A stretch of 64,000 nucleotides of DNA from UBA11740 sp049273695 (lineage in GTDB: Bacteria > Acidobacteriota > Blastocatellia > Pyrinomonadales > Pyrinomonadaceae). The position numbers were made by a program, and so were the translations under genes. The DNA lies in NCBI GenBank assembly GCA_049273695.1, contig JBASRE010000050.1:62001-126000 (forward strand), written 5' to 3'. Under the pieces are notes generated by a model. It was not told the DNA's origin. It saw nothing but the letters and a program-made list of their open reading frames with translations, and ran no database searches. Of this stretch, positions 43,086 to 53,900 are shown piece after piece (the stretch's first letter is position 1; each line of letters begins with the position of its first letter).

Positions 43086-45203
43086 CTATTCGTTCGAGTT
43101 ATATCCCATCGGCTCTTCTGGTTCCAGAGGAATTTCCATCGTGTGTTGCGCGATGAGCAGAAAGACTCGGATGCGCACGTCGAGCCGGTTTAGCCCGTCG
43201 GCCGTGGTCTTCGCGCGATCGAAATCGAACATCGCCAAAGTCGCCAAGGTGTCAGAAAACTGGTGCGCCATCTGAGCGACGGGATTGTCGTGCGAACTTA
43301 TCAATTCGCCTTCACGATAATAGTCGCGATCGAAACCGTTCATCGTCACGGCCGCGGCGCTGAGCTGGTTGAATTGTTCCAGCAGCGGCTCGACGATTTC
43401 GAAGGCCTGGTTAACATCGTACCGGGCAAAGACGCGGGCGAGGACCAACAAACTGTTCATCTGTTCCTGATTCTCGGCTTGCGGCGAAGAAGTGATCATG
43501 CTTTTGCCCTGCGCGAGATACTGCAGCGCCAACTCCTTCTTGACGCGCGGGCTAAGCTGGTCGAGGATCTGCGTCACCAGGGCATCGCGTTCCGTGCCCG
43601 AACGAAATTTGCCTAAGAGTCTTAAAGCCTCTTCGTATCGTCCTTTGTTTGCTGCTGAATTCACTTCCTGTTGCTGAAGATTGTGCAGAGCTGTCTGCCG
43701 CTGCGCTGGATTAGTGACGTGTTCTGAAAGAATCTGTCGCGCGCGCGCCATATCCCCGGAGGTTGCGACCCTGCTCGCGACTTGCTGGTAGAGGTAATCG
43801 CGCATTTGCACGGGCGCCTCAGTAACGGACTCCAGAGCAGTCTCTACCGGCGCGGAGTTAATGTTCGCTTGGTATCGCTGCCAATCCGCCAATGGCTGTT
43901 CGGTATGACCAATCAGCTCGAGGACCTTTTTGTCCACTGATGCGGCGCGATCCGCGGCGTATGTTTTCAACTCATTGGGCATTTGCCTGATCACCACAGC
44001 CAAACTGCGCGCCGCGTCATATTCCTGCGTATAGCTTATGGGGGTGGGTGGTGAATACGACATGACCTCTGAAACCAGCTTGAGAAACAGATCTCGATAG
44101 TCCTCATCTGAAAGTAGTCGGCCGTTTGCACCGTCCCCATTGTTGTTCGTTACTCTCTGATTTGAACGGACCACGTTCATGAGACTCGCCGCCAGGTAGG
44201 CAGCGTCGCGCGTCTTCACCAGATCCTCACGCTGCACCTTCGCGGCCATGTCGTGCGCGAGCCGTCCCGCTAATTCGCGATCCTTCGATGCCAACTGCGT
44301 CAGCGTTTCAATCAACATCGCTGAAGAACTCCGCTTAAGCAGATCCTGGGCTAAATCAAACGCTCGCTTTGGATCTGCCGCCGCAACTTGATTGACCAGT
44401 TGGAACTCGAGCGGAAGTTCCGGATCCGCCTGACCCTGCGCCACCGCCAGTTCAGGCGGAATCCGCGTGGACTGGAGAAACTTGAGTGCGGCTTCCGGAT
44501 CGTGTGGCGCTAAAGCGCGTATCAGTTGTTGCCGGAGCTGCATGGCCATTTGATAACTTTCGTAAGCGGGCTCTTCACGCGTGGTCATTCGCGCGATTAG
44601 TTCCCTGACATCGTCTGCCGCCTGGCCGAACAGTTTTGCAGCGCGCTTCTGATCCGACTTCCACAATAACTGTGCGGCTTTGATCCTCATCCCGACGCGC
44701 GTCTCGGGTAATCGCATCTGATCAACGAACGGCATCGTCTCGGTAAGCAGCGCGACGCCCTTTGCTTTCCGCATCCGCTCGTTCTTCCTGCTTTGCAATT
44801 CCTGCTCAGTCGCTTTGCGCAGCTCCTCGATCTTAATTTCGTATTGCCCAGTGGCATCTCCACCGGCGAGTTGAAGGATGTCGACTCGATAGTTACCGGA
44901 CGAGTCGCCGACGAATTGAACGAACTCAACGCCCTCGGTCCCGGTTGGACTGTCAAACTCGCGTAGCAGCGTTCCGTCCGGCAGAAACACTCGCACTACG
45001 ACGTCAATGTGGAGTTGCTCAACGGTAAGTTGAACAAACTGGTCCTTCGCGACGGTGACTGTGTAGCTGTGCGTCTGCGTTGCCGATAGAGTCTTCTTGA
45101 CCGGCACGTCCGGCTCGAGTGAGCGAAGGCCCGTCTGACCGGCAATCGTTAACGCAATTGACAGCAACGCCGGTAGGGAAAGAACAAGGCTGCGTCGGCG
45201 CAT
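43086..45203 (-). CDS. Large exported helical-repeat protein
   Basis: 705 residues from ATG 45203, with AAGGAG upstream; the frame extends to 45245. The signal peptide ends near TIAGQT. A PPC/jelly-roll-like domain (about 20-125: HSYTVTVAKDQFVQLTVEQLHIDVVVRVFL in part, NYRVDILQLAGGDATGQYEI) precedes a long helical region with tetratricopeptide-like spacing (AQLLWKSDQKRAAKLFGQAADDV, FLQSTRIPPE, EALRLLGKF). No catalytic motif. Likely a periplasmic scaffold; function unknown. Confidence 0.72.
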   Translation of the reverse strand: MRRRSLVLSLPALLSIALTIAGQTGLRSLEPDVPVKKTLSATQTHSYTVTVAKDQFVQLTVEQLHIDVVVRVFLPDGTLLREFDSPTGTEGVEFVQFVGDSSGNYRVDILQLAGGDATGQYEIKIEELRKATEQELQSRKNERMRKAKGVALLTETMPFVDQMRLPETRVGMRIKAAQLLWKSDQKRAAKLFGQAADDVRELIARMTTREEPAYESYQMAMQLRQQLIRALAPHDPEAALKFLQSTRIPPELAVAQGQADPELPLEFQLVNQVAAADPKRAFDLAQDLLKRSSSAMLIETLTQLASKDRELAGRLAHDMAAKVQREDLVKTRDAAYLAASLMNVVRSNQRVTNNNGDGANGRLLSDEDYRDLFLKLVSEVMSYSPPTPISYTQEYDAARSLAVVIRQMPNELKTYAADRAASVDKKVLELIGHTEQPLADWQRYQANINSAPVETALESVTEAPVQMRDYLYQQVASRVATSGDMARARQILSEHVTNPAQRQTALHNLQQQEVNSAANKGRYEEALRLLGKFRSGTERDALVTQILDQLSPRVKKELALQYLAQGKSMITSSPQAENQEQMNSLLVLARVFARYDVNQAFEIVEPLLEQFNQLSAAAVTMNGFDRDYYREGELISSHDNPVAQMAHQFSDTLATLAMFDFDRAKTTADGLNRLDVRIRVFLLIAQHTMEIPLEPEEPMGYNSNE

Positions 45204-45387
45204 AGTTAGCTCCTTTGTGATGTTATGACACCGGATCGGTGCCACTGGTTCCTAAAGGTAGTGTTTAGGGGCGAGGATGCGAATGTGGGTTGCCTCGTTC
45301 GCCCGGTGCGCAGAGACCAGTGTTATGGCCGGGTCTTGCGGTTCCAGTTTAATGCTCACTTAAAAACCCAAGCGGCAAGTTGAGTCT

Positions 45388-47613
45388 TTATTTCTCGCCC
45401 GGCCGGTATCTGAACACTGCCTGGGCATCGACCTCGGCCGCCGTGAATGCAACCTTCTTCAGTTGGCCCTTCGCGAACATCTCGGCCTGATCCGCAAACC
45501 AGGGTGACTCTCGACGCGCGCTCTGCCCGTATGCCAGTACGGAAAAAGCGCGGGGCACCTCACCGAACTCCACGGCGAGCACCCACCCGTCCCCACCCGT
45601 CGCGGCGAGTTTTCCGTCAGTATCTCTCGCAAACGACAGCGTCCGGAAACATCCTAACGAACCGGCGCAACCTCCGACCGGAACGTCAACAATGCCGCGC
45701 CGCACGCGATGGACGTCTCCCCAGGCAACGTCGAAACTTCCATACCGGCGCGCGGTTTCCGCCACGGCCCAGTTGAAGGACTCAATTGCGCGGACCGGGT
45801 CCGCCAGCCCGCGCGGCGTGTTGAATGGATCGGCGTCAGTCCAAACTTTCGCGAAGCGCTTTTCATCAGGCAGAGGCGTGCGGTTCGGCGGGCGCAAACC
45901 TGAATACTCGGCCCACCACACCTCGAAGAGTGTCGCACCTTTGCTCTCAGGCGCCGCGGTATTGTCCCAGCGTTCGAGCAACGCGATCGCCGTCGCGACG
46001 TCACCGGTCGGTTCTTTCGACTTAACAGCCGCAATCAGATCCGCTTTCACTCGATCGGCCAGTAACATCCGATAACTATGCTTGAGCCGCACCACGTCCT
46101 CGAGACTCAACTTTTGGTCACCGCCGATTAGCTGGATAGCCAGTTGACCGCGCAAAGACAGATCCGGCTTTTCAAAATTCGGAAAGGCGTTGCTGGTATC
46201 GACCGGGCTTTTGACGTTCGTGAAGTGTGGCGAATCGTTTTCGTTGTGAATATAACCGCCACGTGGGTTGAGGACTTGCGGCAACGACTCAAACGGAACG
46301 TAACGCGTCCAGACGTCGCGCATGTTGCGCGCCGGCGTAGCCACGGCATCGCCGCCGGTCGGATGCGGTAAGTGCGGCAAGGCAACGTTCCAAATGAAGT
46401 AGATATTTCCCGCGCGATCGGCGTAAGTAAAATTCGAAGTCACACGCGCGCGCAGCTTCATGGCTGCCTTCCATTCGTCCAGAGAAGTCGCGCGCATCAT
46501 TCGCAGGAACTGTTCACCCGCGCGAAACTCCCCGTCTCCGCCAGTCTTAACGACGTAGATCTTCCCATTAGCGCGAAAGATCACGGGCCCGAGCGGCGTT
46601 GACCAGAACTCGCGCGTCTCAGTCGAAAGACCTTCGCCATTTCGAAACGTGACCGTCCTCAGCTCGCGAGTGAGCGGAAGCGAAGCGCCGTCGAATAGGT
46701 ACGAGTCCGCGCTCTTCGGGTCAACATCCAGCGCGTAAACCTCAGCCAGGTCCTGCGTATTGTTGGTGGTTGACCAGCCAAGGTGGCGATTGAAGCCGCC
46801 GACTACAATAAATGGACCACCAATGCGAAAGTCACCATAGAAATCGACGACGCCCGGCACGGTCAGATGTGCTTCGTAGTAGCCCGCGGTCCACACCAGA
46901 TGGGGATTCCGCAACAAGATCGCTTTGCCGGATTTCGTCCGGCTGGGCGCGAATGCCCATGTGTTGGATCCTTCGTCGGGATTCTTCTGCGCACTCTCAT
47001 TAGGAGGAGGGCGGGGCGTCTCAGGCGTGGGTGTTGGCGACGGCGACGGCGTGGGTGCCGGATTAATCTTCGCGAGAAAAGCTCTTGTCTTTCTGAGCGA
47101 CGGTCCGGCGGCGTCGATAGCCGCCACGTCGTAACCACTGAGGTCCCTTGGCATCCGCGATGGAAACTCGGCGGGATGCAACTCGATATACCGGTTCAAC
47201 CCGGCCGCAAAACCTTCGTAGACATCGCGGGTTTCCTGATCGAGCAGGTGATAAGTCTGAATCACTCGATTGCGCAGAGGCAGCGCCAGAAAATCAGATT
47301 CGATGCCTGCGTAACCGTTGACCAGCGCCAACTGGCCACGCGCTTCCAAAACATTCAAGGCGGTTCGCGGCCCGTAATCTTCAGATTGGAGCCACGCGAG
47401 CGCGTAACCAGCCGCGCGCAGACTCTGAGCCCGGATGTGCGGAACGCCGTGCGCGGTGCGAATGATTTCAACCTGTCGCCAGAGTTGGGTTGCCGTCGAC
47501 TGATCGATCTGCGGCTTAGAACTATTCGACGTCGCCTGGCCTTGAATAGTTCGAGTGAAGAACCCGACGCTGAACAGGGCCAACACCAGGCAAACTGAAA
47601 GAAGCTTTTTCAT
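45388..47613 (-). CDS. Penicillin acylase-family (S45) enzyme
   Basis: 741 residues. A signal peptide ends near TRTIQGQ. The precursor layout of Ntn hydrolases is visible: an alpha chain (about 35-190) with HGVPHIRAQSLRAAGYALAWLQSEDY, a spacer rich in Pro/Thr (about 190-212), then the autocleavage site with catalytic Ser in NPDEGSNTWAFAPSRTKSGK, starting the beta chain. Later HNENDSPHF and PRGL-type motifs fit. Members hydrolyse penicillins, acyl-homoserine lactones or related amides; the substrate is unknown. Confidence 0.93.
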   Translation of the reverse strand: MKKLLSVCLVLALFSVGFFTRTIQGQATSNSSKPQIDQSTATQLWRQVEIIRTAHGVPHIRAQSLRAAGYALAWLQSEDYGPRTALNVLEARGQLALVNGYAGIESDFLALPLRNRVIQTYHLLDQETRDVYEGFAAGLNRYIELHPAEFPSRMPRDLSGYDVAAIDAAGPSLRKTRAFLAKINPAPTPSPSPTPTPETPRPPPNESAQKNPDEGSNTWAFAPSRTKSGKAILLRNPHLVWTAGYYEAHLTVPGVVDFYGDFRIGGPFIVVGGFNRHLGWSTTNNTQDLAEVYALDVDPKSADSYLFDGASLPLTRELRTVTFRNGEGLSTETREFWSTPLGPVIFRANGKIYVVKTGGDGEFRAGEQFLRMMRATSLDEWKAAMKLRARVTSNFTYADRAGNIYFIWNVALPHLPHPTGGDAVATPARNMRDVWTRYVPFESLPQVLNPRGGYIHNENDSPHFTNVKSPVDTSNAFPNFEKPDLSLRGQLAIQLIGGDQKLSLEDVVRLKHSYRMLLADRVKADLIAAVKSKEPTGDVATAIALLERWDNTAAPESKGATLFEVWWAEYSGLRPPNRTPLPDEKRFAKVWTDADPFNTPRGLADPVRAIESFNWAVAETARRYGSFDVAWGDVHRVRRGIVDVPVGGCAGSLGCFRTLSFARDTDGKLAATGGDGWVLAVEFGEVPRAFSVLAYGQSARRESPWFADQAEMFAKGQLKKVAFTAAEVDAQAVFRYRPGEK

Positions 47614-47779
47614 AGGAAATTGCGTGGGAATACTTCCTCCCGGGGCGCGCGGTCATCTGCCAGCATCATCCTAGGAGCGCGGGCATCCTGCCCGCATTGT
47701 GCGTCATTCTTTTCTTAAAGGCAGAACCCTTTCTTAGAGGCTGAAACGCAGTTGTCATGTTTTCTTTGAGCCGTTCTGT

Positions 47780-47841
47780 GGCAACTTATAGAATTCACGC
47801 GCCGGTTTCAAAGGCCGCAGCATCCAGTAAGGCCGGCGCTC
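47780..47841. repeat. Left 62-bp direct repeat flanking the Roco gene
   Basis: This is a copy of 51008-51069 with two base differences. It ends five bases from the Roco stop codon. Read on the minus strand it encodes ERRPYWMLRPLKPAREFYKL plus P, the same C-terminal peptide as the molybdoenzyme, and then continues to a different ending (QNGSKKT stop). Confidence 0.95.
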
Positions 47842-47845
47842 TGGC

Positions 47846-50800
47846 TTAGTATTCGGTTTCGAACTTCGGATGGACCCAAAGGAACTCTTGCCGCTTGTTC
47901 TGGACGCGCACCAGCCCACCGAAAGACGGGTCCTTCTCTTTCAACCACGAGTGCAGTTGTCGCAACACCGCGCCTTCCGCGCGAATCGTCGCACCGGAGC
48001 TGAGCTCAAGGTTGTCATTCTTGCCCAGCCACTCACGCATTTTTTCGCTACCCTTTAATAACGATTCCGCGCTTGCCTTTCCAAGCGCCAATTCCGCCTC
48101 GATTCCCTTATAGTCGACTTCAGGTAGCCCCACTTTCGCGCTAGCGGCCACCACTGGCAGCATCAGACCCAGCGTGCTCGTTAGAACTTTGAGAAACGGC
48201 GCAGCCTTCACCAGCCACTCACGAGGAAGATCGATCGTATAAACTCCCTTCTTCGGATCGTCTGAGAGTTGCCACACAGGCACTCGTGAATGTTCGCACC
48301 ACAAAGTGAGGTTGAACTTGGCGCTGACCCATTTCGGACGGTCGAAGAAGCCGGGTTCTACCGGCTCGAAGCTAAACAGTCTCGGGCCTTCTTTAGCTTC
48401 GTCGAGCAGCGTGCGCATAAGGCCCGAGTAAGCCGCTTCAACCTTGCTTGCCGCCTCTCTACTCGCTGCGTCAACCTGATCGAAACGCCCGATGACTTCA
48501 GTGTGTTGGCCGCCGATCTGAGCGCGTACTGCTTCCAACGTCAGCTTCACGCCGGCGAAATTCGCCATTAACTCCAGCATTGGATCCGGATGAGCCGCGG
48601 GTGCATTGCCAAGCAGTTGTTCGACGCTCTGCCATTCATTGCAAATCGCGCACGGTTGTTCGGGGCGTCCGCGTTTTTTGTTTTCGAGCAACTTTCCGAC
48701 TTCAAACAAGCCCTTGCACGGCTCACCGTTCGCCATTGGGACTAGGCACGGCACCGTCACCTCGCAGCGCATTCCTTTCCAAAAACTCTCAACCAGCCAT
48801 TTCGCTTCGTAGGTAAGCGCGCCGAGGAAACTAGGCGGATAAGGCGAGCGGACGGTGATCCGGACGTCATTTCCCACATGCTCGAGAAACGCGCGCGCCC
48901 CGGTGTCATCTTCCAGGACAAGCCCGCGTTGCCAGTGCACGCTCTTTCCAAAATCCGCGCGGCCCAGCGAATATCTGTGCAGGCGCACGATCAGTTGGAA
49001 GAAAAGTCCTTCAGCGGTCGCCGATTGATTGTTCGCAGTTTCCACGATCCGGCAGATTTGAACCTGCTGCTCATCACCGGCTGAAGGGATCTGCGTCCAT
49101 ACACCCGCAAGAGCATCTTCGGGACGAACATCGGGGACCAACTGCGCGATCAGGCTCGTTCCATTCGCGCCGTCACGCTCGGCGATCCGATAGGACAAAT
49201 CGAAACGTTCCATCAGCCGCAGAAAGAGCGCGTGTAGAACTGTGGGATAGCGGTTCTCCTCCGGCCTTTCAGGATCATTCCACAGCGTTTCCAACCGGTC
49301 GAGTTTTACCAGTCCATGTCCCACATCGCGCGTTTCTTTGTCATCGAGCACAAAGCTGATGGCGGTTGCCAACAAGTCTGGCTTGAGCACGACGATGTCG
49401 CGAAGCGCCGGATCGTGTTCGTAATGGATCAAATCACCAACGTGGTGACAAATGCGGAGCAACAGTCGGGCATCGTCTTCCTCGACCTCGTGTTCTTTGC
49501 AGATGGCAAAGACTCGATCGAGTGGTAGGTAGGCTTCAGTGCTCCTCCGCAACGCTTCACGTGCTTCCTGCCAGTGCTTGGGAAAAGTCCGGCCCATCTC
49601 AGGAAGTGACGCCGCGACCCGCGTGATCGCATCTCTCAATTCCTTGATTCCGGTGCACTCGCCGATGCGCCGACCGGTCTTCTCATCAAGGTCCGGCGGC
49701 TGGCTATCGACGTGCAAGAAATCTATGACCGTTTCTTTGTCGAAGAGATCCCAGATTTCCTGCCTGTCGATGTCCGGCTGTCGTTCCTTCGGTCCGCCGT
49801 GCGTGGCGACGACGAGAATCTTGGCGTCCGGTTCGCGATGCTTCACCAGCTTGATCCAGTCTTTCACAAAACCCTGTTGCGGACCTTCGCGCGGTTTCCA
49901 CACCACCAGATAGACTGCCGGTGAACTGAAGAACAACTGGTGTGTCGGTCGGTAGACCCGCTGCCCGCCAAAATCCCAACCGTTCAGCGTAATCTCCGTT
50001 CCTCTGTCAGGGTCCGTCACCTTCACAGGCTTGATCTCAATTCCGTGAGTGGTGTCACGGCCGTCGATCCAATCATCGCCACGCAACGCGCCGAGTAGAC
50101 AACTTTTCCCCACCTCGCCTTCGCCGATCAGGATCAATTTCGCCTCGTTCAGTACCACCTGCGCTTCCGCTTTTGCGCGCAAGTAGCGTATGACAGCGGC
50201 GTAACCTTCGTTGTGGGCGCCTGCTAATTCGGGATTCAGCGGATTATTCTTAAGATTTAGTCGCTCCAAACGGCTCAATCGGCCGAGCGATAACGGCACA
50301 TCAGTGAGATGATTGTTGTAGACGTGGATGGTACGAAGATTGTGAAGCTCATCCAACCAATCCGGAAGTGTCTGCAAGCCGCAGGAACCCATCCACAACC
50401 CCTTGAGATTCTTGAGGTATCGAATTGCTTCGGGAAATTCCAGCAAAGGATTTCCGCCTGTGCCGTCCCCCAAGTTCAAGAGTTGAAGGTTTGAAAGGTT
50501 GACAAAGGCGCGCGGCAGTGCCTGAATTTGGTTTGCCTGTAGCCACAATGTTGTCAATCCTTGGAGCGATCCAATCGACTCGTTAAGTTCCGAGAGCCCC
50601 AAACCTGAAACACCTAGTACTTCCAATTGAGTGAGCTCACTAAGCCACTCGGGCAGCACGGGCAACTGGTTGCGGGAGACGTTGAGTTCTCTTAACAGCG
50701 TAAGTTGACTCAGCGGTTCTGCAAGCGTCGTCAATTGGTTGTTGGAAACGTCGAGCTTTCTTAGCTGCGTAAGTTGACATAGCCACTCTGGCAGCGTCCT

Positions 50801-50980
50801 CAATTGATTGTAGGAGAGGTCCAGCGACTGTAACTGCGTAAGTTGTGCCACCGACTCTGGAAGCTCCGTGAGTTTCGGTGCGTTCTTACTCAATGGGCTA
50901 AGTTTGAGTACCTTCGCCCCGCGTCGCTTAGCGTCTTCTATTTTCTTTTCGGCTTCTCGATAAGCTTCGTCTATCGCCAT
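47846..50980 (-). CDS. LRR-Roc-COR (Roco-family) protein
   Basis: 1044 residues. Leucine-rich repeats (about residues 25-250; units like LQSLDLSYNQLRTLPEWL) precede the Roc GTPase domain. It has P-loop GEGEVGKS (286-293), G2 threonine in DTTHGIE, and G3 DFGGQ (336-340). The usual G4 T/NKxD or THxD is replaced by THGG (393-396), so nucleotide specificity may be altered. A COR domain (about 460-680) follows, then a zinc-ribbon-like pair (CLVPMANGEPC and CAIC, about 744-781). The C-terminus is helical, with a hydrophobic patch near 935-955. No kinase or protease domain is present. It lies between two 62-bp direct repeats and has no clear ribosome-binding site. Confidence 0.88.
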   Translation of the reverse strand: MAIDEAYREAEKKIEDAKRRGAKVLKLSPLSKNAPKLTELPESVAQLTQLQSLDLSYNQLRTLPEWLCQLTQLRKLDVSNNQLTTLAEPLSQLTLLRELNVSRNQLPVLPEWLSELTQLEVLGVSGLGLSELNESIGSLQGLTTLWLQANQIQALPRAFVNLSNLQLLNLGDGTGGNPLLEFPEAIRYLKNLKGLWMGSCGLQTLPDWLDELHNLRTIHVYNNHLTDVPLSLGRLSRLERLNLKNNPLNPELAGAHNEGYAAVIRYLRAKAEAQVVLNEAKLILIGEGEVGKSCLLGALRGDDWIDGRDTTHGIEIKPVKVTDPDRGTEITLNGWDFGGQRVYRPTHQLFFSSPAVYLVVWKPREGPQQGFVKDWIKLVKHREPDAKILVVATHGGPKERQPDIDRQEIWDLFDKETVIDFLHVDSQPPDLDEKTGRRIGECTGIKELRDAITRVAASLPEMGRTFPKHWQEAREALRRSTEAYLPLDRVFAICKEHEVEEDDARLLLRICHHVGDLIHYEHDPALRDIVVLKPDLLATAISFVLDDKETRDVGHGLVKLDRLETLWNDPERPEENRYPTVLHALFLRLMERFDLSYRIAERDGANGTSLIAQLVPDVRPEDALAGVWTQIPSAGDEQQVQICRIVETANNQSATAEGLFFQLIVRLHRYSLGRADFGKSVHWQRGLVLEDDTGARAFLEHVGNDVRITVRSPYPPSFLGALTYEAKWLVESFWKGMRCEVTVPCLVPMANGEPCKGLFEVGKLLENKKRGRPEQPCAICNEWQSVEQLLGNAPAAHPDPMLELMANFAGVKLTLEAVRAQIGGQHTEVIGRFDQVDAASREAASKVEAAYSGLMRTLLDEAKEGPRLFSFEPVEPGFFDRPKWVSAKFNLTLWCEHSRVPVWQLSDDPKKGVYTIDLPREWLVKAAPFLKVLTSTLGLMLPVVAASAKVGLPEVDYKGIEAELALGKASAESLLKGSEKMREWLGKNDNLELSSGATIRAEGAVLRQLHSWLKEKDPSFGGLVRVQNKRQEFLWVHPKFETEY

Positions 50981-50991
50981 TGCTTTGTTGA

Positions 50992-53900
50992 CTAGCTCTG
51001 TTCAGCAGGCAACTTATAGAACTCGCGCGCCGGTTTCAAAGGCCGCAGCATCCAGTAAGGCCGGCGCTCGCCATTGGGAGAGTACTCTGCCGCAGGTCGC
51101 GTCTGGGCCAGCCATTTTTTGTAGACTTCGCGCGACTTCGCGGTATCAACGTGAATGTCGCCGTAGCTGTCTTCGGGCGCAGCTTTGCGCACGCGCACGG
51201 CCTGATGCCAGCAGTGCATTCCGGAAATCGGATCGGGATGAACGGGGAAAGTCAGGTTCTGATGCACGCCGACATCGTTCCACCAGATGCGCAAACTGTC
51301 AGCGTCGCTGGATTCATACGGCCCCGCGCCACGCTCGCGCTTCAATCCCCACCTGGTTCCATCGCGATCGAGTTTCACCGTCGCCATTAACTGGCGTTGG
51401 CCATTCTCGTGAACTTTCCAGCGTCCCATGTGATGGCTGCACGCGACGATGCCCGGCTTGATGCCTTCAGTCACCCACGCACGGACGACGAAATATCCAA
51501 TCTCGGTTTCCACGCGCACCAAGTCGCCGGTACGCACGCCTAACTTCGCCGCGTGACCCGTGTGCAGCCAAAGCGGATTTGTGTGCGCGATTTCATTCAG
51601 CCACTTCGCGTTCGCGCTGCGCGTGTGAATCTGAATCGGCAAACGGAAGGTGGAGATTAGAATTGTCTGATCAGCTTCGAGATTCTCAGGATGAACGTGA
51701 CTCGCGATATATGTGGGGATTGCGCACTCAGGCCAGCCCCAATCAGCGATCGTCCGCGAGAAAAATTCGAGCTTGCCGCTCTGGGTCGGGAAGCCGCGTC
51801 TGATTTCACCGTCGATGCTGACGCCCACAAGGCGGCGGCCATCGGCATCGCCATCTGGACTGGGAACCGGCACCACATTAGGCGAAGCCGGCTTCGGCGC
51901 GCGCGTGAATACGCGGCCGAGTTCGTCTTCCCGTACATCGTCGAGCTCTTCCCGCGGCACGGTTTGCTCGTAAAGCGGACCGACTTTCTTCGAGATTTCA
52001 AACGAACCGTAGCGCCGCATGAACTCGAGCGGCGATAACTTCTCGGCGGCTGCCTTTTCAGGCAATCCCGGAACTGAGTTTTCAAAGATCCAGCCGTAGT
52101 ACTCGTCAACACCGAGACGCGTGCCCGGCTTTTTCTTCGATTCCACGAACTGTCGAATGCCCAGGCTTCCGTCGCGGTCGATGCGCCAAGTGAGCTCCAT
52201 CCAAAATTCGTTTTCTTCCCAGACTTCACCGGGATTCACTTCGCGCGTATCCGTGACCTCATCTCCATTTCGCTGGCGCGCCGCGCGCATCACGGGTTGG
52301 CGAAAGCCGAGCCACTGCGCGTCGTGCGTTTCGTATGAATGAAGGTCGTGGCGCTCAGGCCCGAGCCCCATCGGCAAAATGTAATCCGCGAAATACGACG
52401 TCTCGTTCCACACCGGCGTCAGCGCAACGTGACAGCCAATTAGACTCTCGTCGGTAAGCGCCTCAATCCATGCGAAGCCATCGGGGTTCGTCCACACCGG
52501 GTTGTAGACGCGCGTGAAGTAGGTATCGAGTTTGCCGCGGCCGTCCTGCAAGAGATGCGGCAGCAGGAAAGACATCTCGTGCATCGACAGGGGAAACTCC
52601 TGCGGCCAATTCATCTCGCCCCACATCTTCGGGTGCGGCGGAGTGTAAATCGGCTTGGGCACAAACTTGTTCCACGCGTTGGGAAACACACCGCCTTCCG
52701 TGGCGACGGCGCCGAGCAGCGCATTCAACATGAACAGGCAGCGCGCGACAGACCAGCCGTGACTAATTCCCGAAGTCGCGCTGCGCCAATTGTGACTTGA
52801 GAAGCGGGTACCGGCAGTTGCGACCAGCTTTGCGATCTCTTCAAGCGTTTTTGCCGCAACGCCTGACTCCTGTTCGGCGAATTCGAAAGTGTATTCGGCG
52901 TAGAGTTGTTTCAACTCTTGCTCGAAGGCTTGGAATGAGGCTGCCGGGTTTTCGCGCCGTAGGCGCGACATGTTTATAGAGTCCCCTTGCCTATTTGAAC
53001 CTATGCTCTCAACAAAATGCGACGAATTTTGTTGAGAGCGATCATCTGTTGCACGGTGGTCTATAAACATCTCGCCGCTCTGCGGCGATGAAGTACCCTC
53101 TGCCTTTTGCCTTCTGCTTTCTGCCTTATGTCCTAAGTATTCCGCCCAGTTCCACCAACGCCGCACAAATTCGCGATTGTAGAGATTGTTCTGAATCAGG
53201 TAGTTCGCAATCGCTAACAGAATCGCCGCCTCCGATCCGGGATAAGGAGCGATGTAGTGATCCGCGTGCGTGGCTGTGTTCGACAGTCGCGTGTCCATCA
53301 CGATCAGCTTCGCGCCGTTAGCCTTGCCGTCGATGACGCGTTGCGCGTGCGGATTGAAGTAATGGCCGGACTCGAGATGGGCGCTGATTAGCAGAATGAC
53401 TTTCGCATTTGAGTGATCCGGGCTCGGCCGATCGAGCCCCATCCATAACTGATAGCCTTCGCGCGCTCCCGAAGAGCAGATGTTCGTGTGCGAGTTGTGA
53501 CCGTCAACGCCCCAGGCCGCAAGAATGCGTTCGGTGAATCCATCTTCGCCGGGCCGGCCGACGTGATACATGATTTCCTGCCGGCGGTTCTCGACAATCG
53601 CTTTCCGAATTCGCGAGGCCAGATCGTCGAGCACTTCGTCCCAACCGACGCGCTCCCATTTTCCTTCGCCGCGTTTACCGCTCCGCTTCAGCGGATAGAG
53701 AATTCGATCCGGGTCGTTAACTTGATTGAGCGTCGCCGGGCCCTTGGCGCAATTCCGGCCGCGGCTGCCGGGGTTCTCGGGATTGCCTTCAAACTTCTGA
53801 ATCTGGTTTGTGTCTTTGTCGATGTAGGCGAGCAGCCCGCACGCCGACTCGCAGTTGAAACAAGTCGTCGGCACAAGTTGATAATGCCGCTCTTTCCGCC

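Noticed and set aside
47671..47700. Terminator for the penicillin-acylase gene
   Set aside because: The palindrome 'gcgggcatcctgcccgc' lies upstream of that gene's start and lacks a T-tract; it matches the repeat family also seen in actB.
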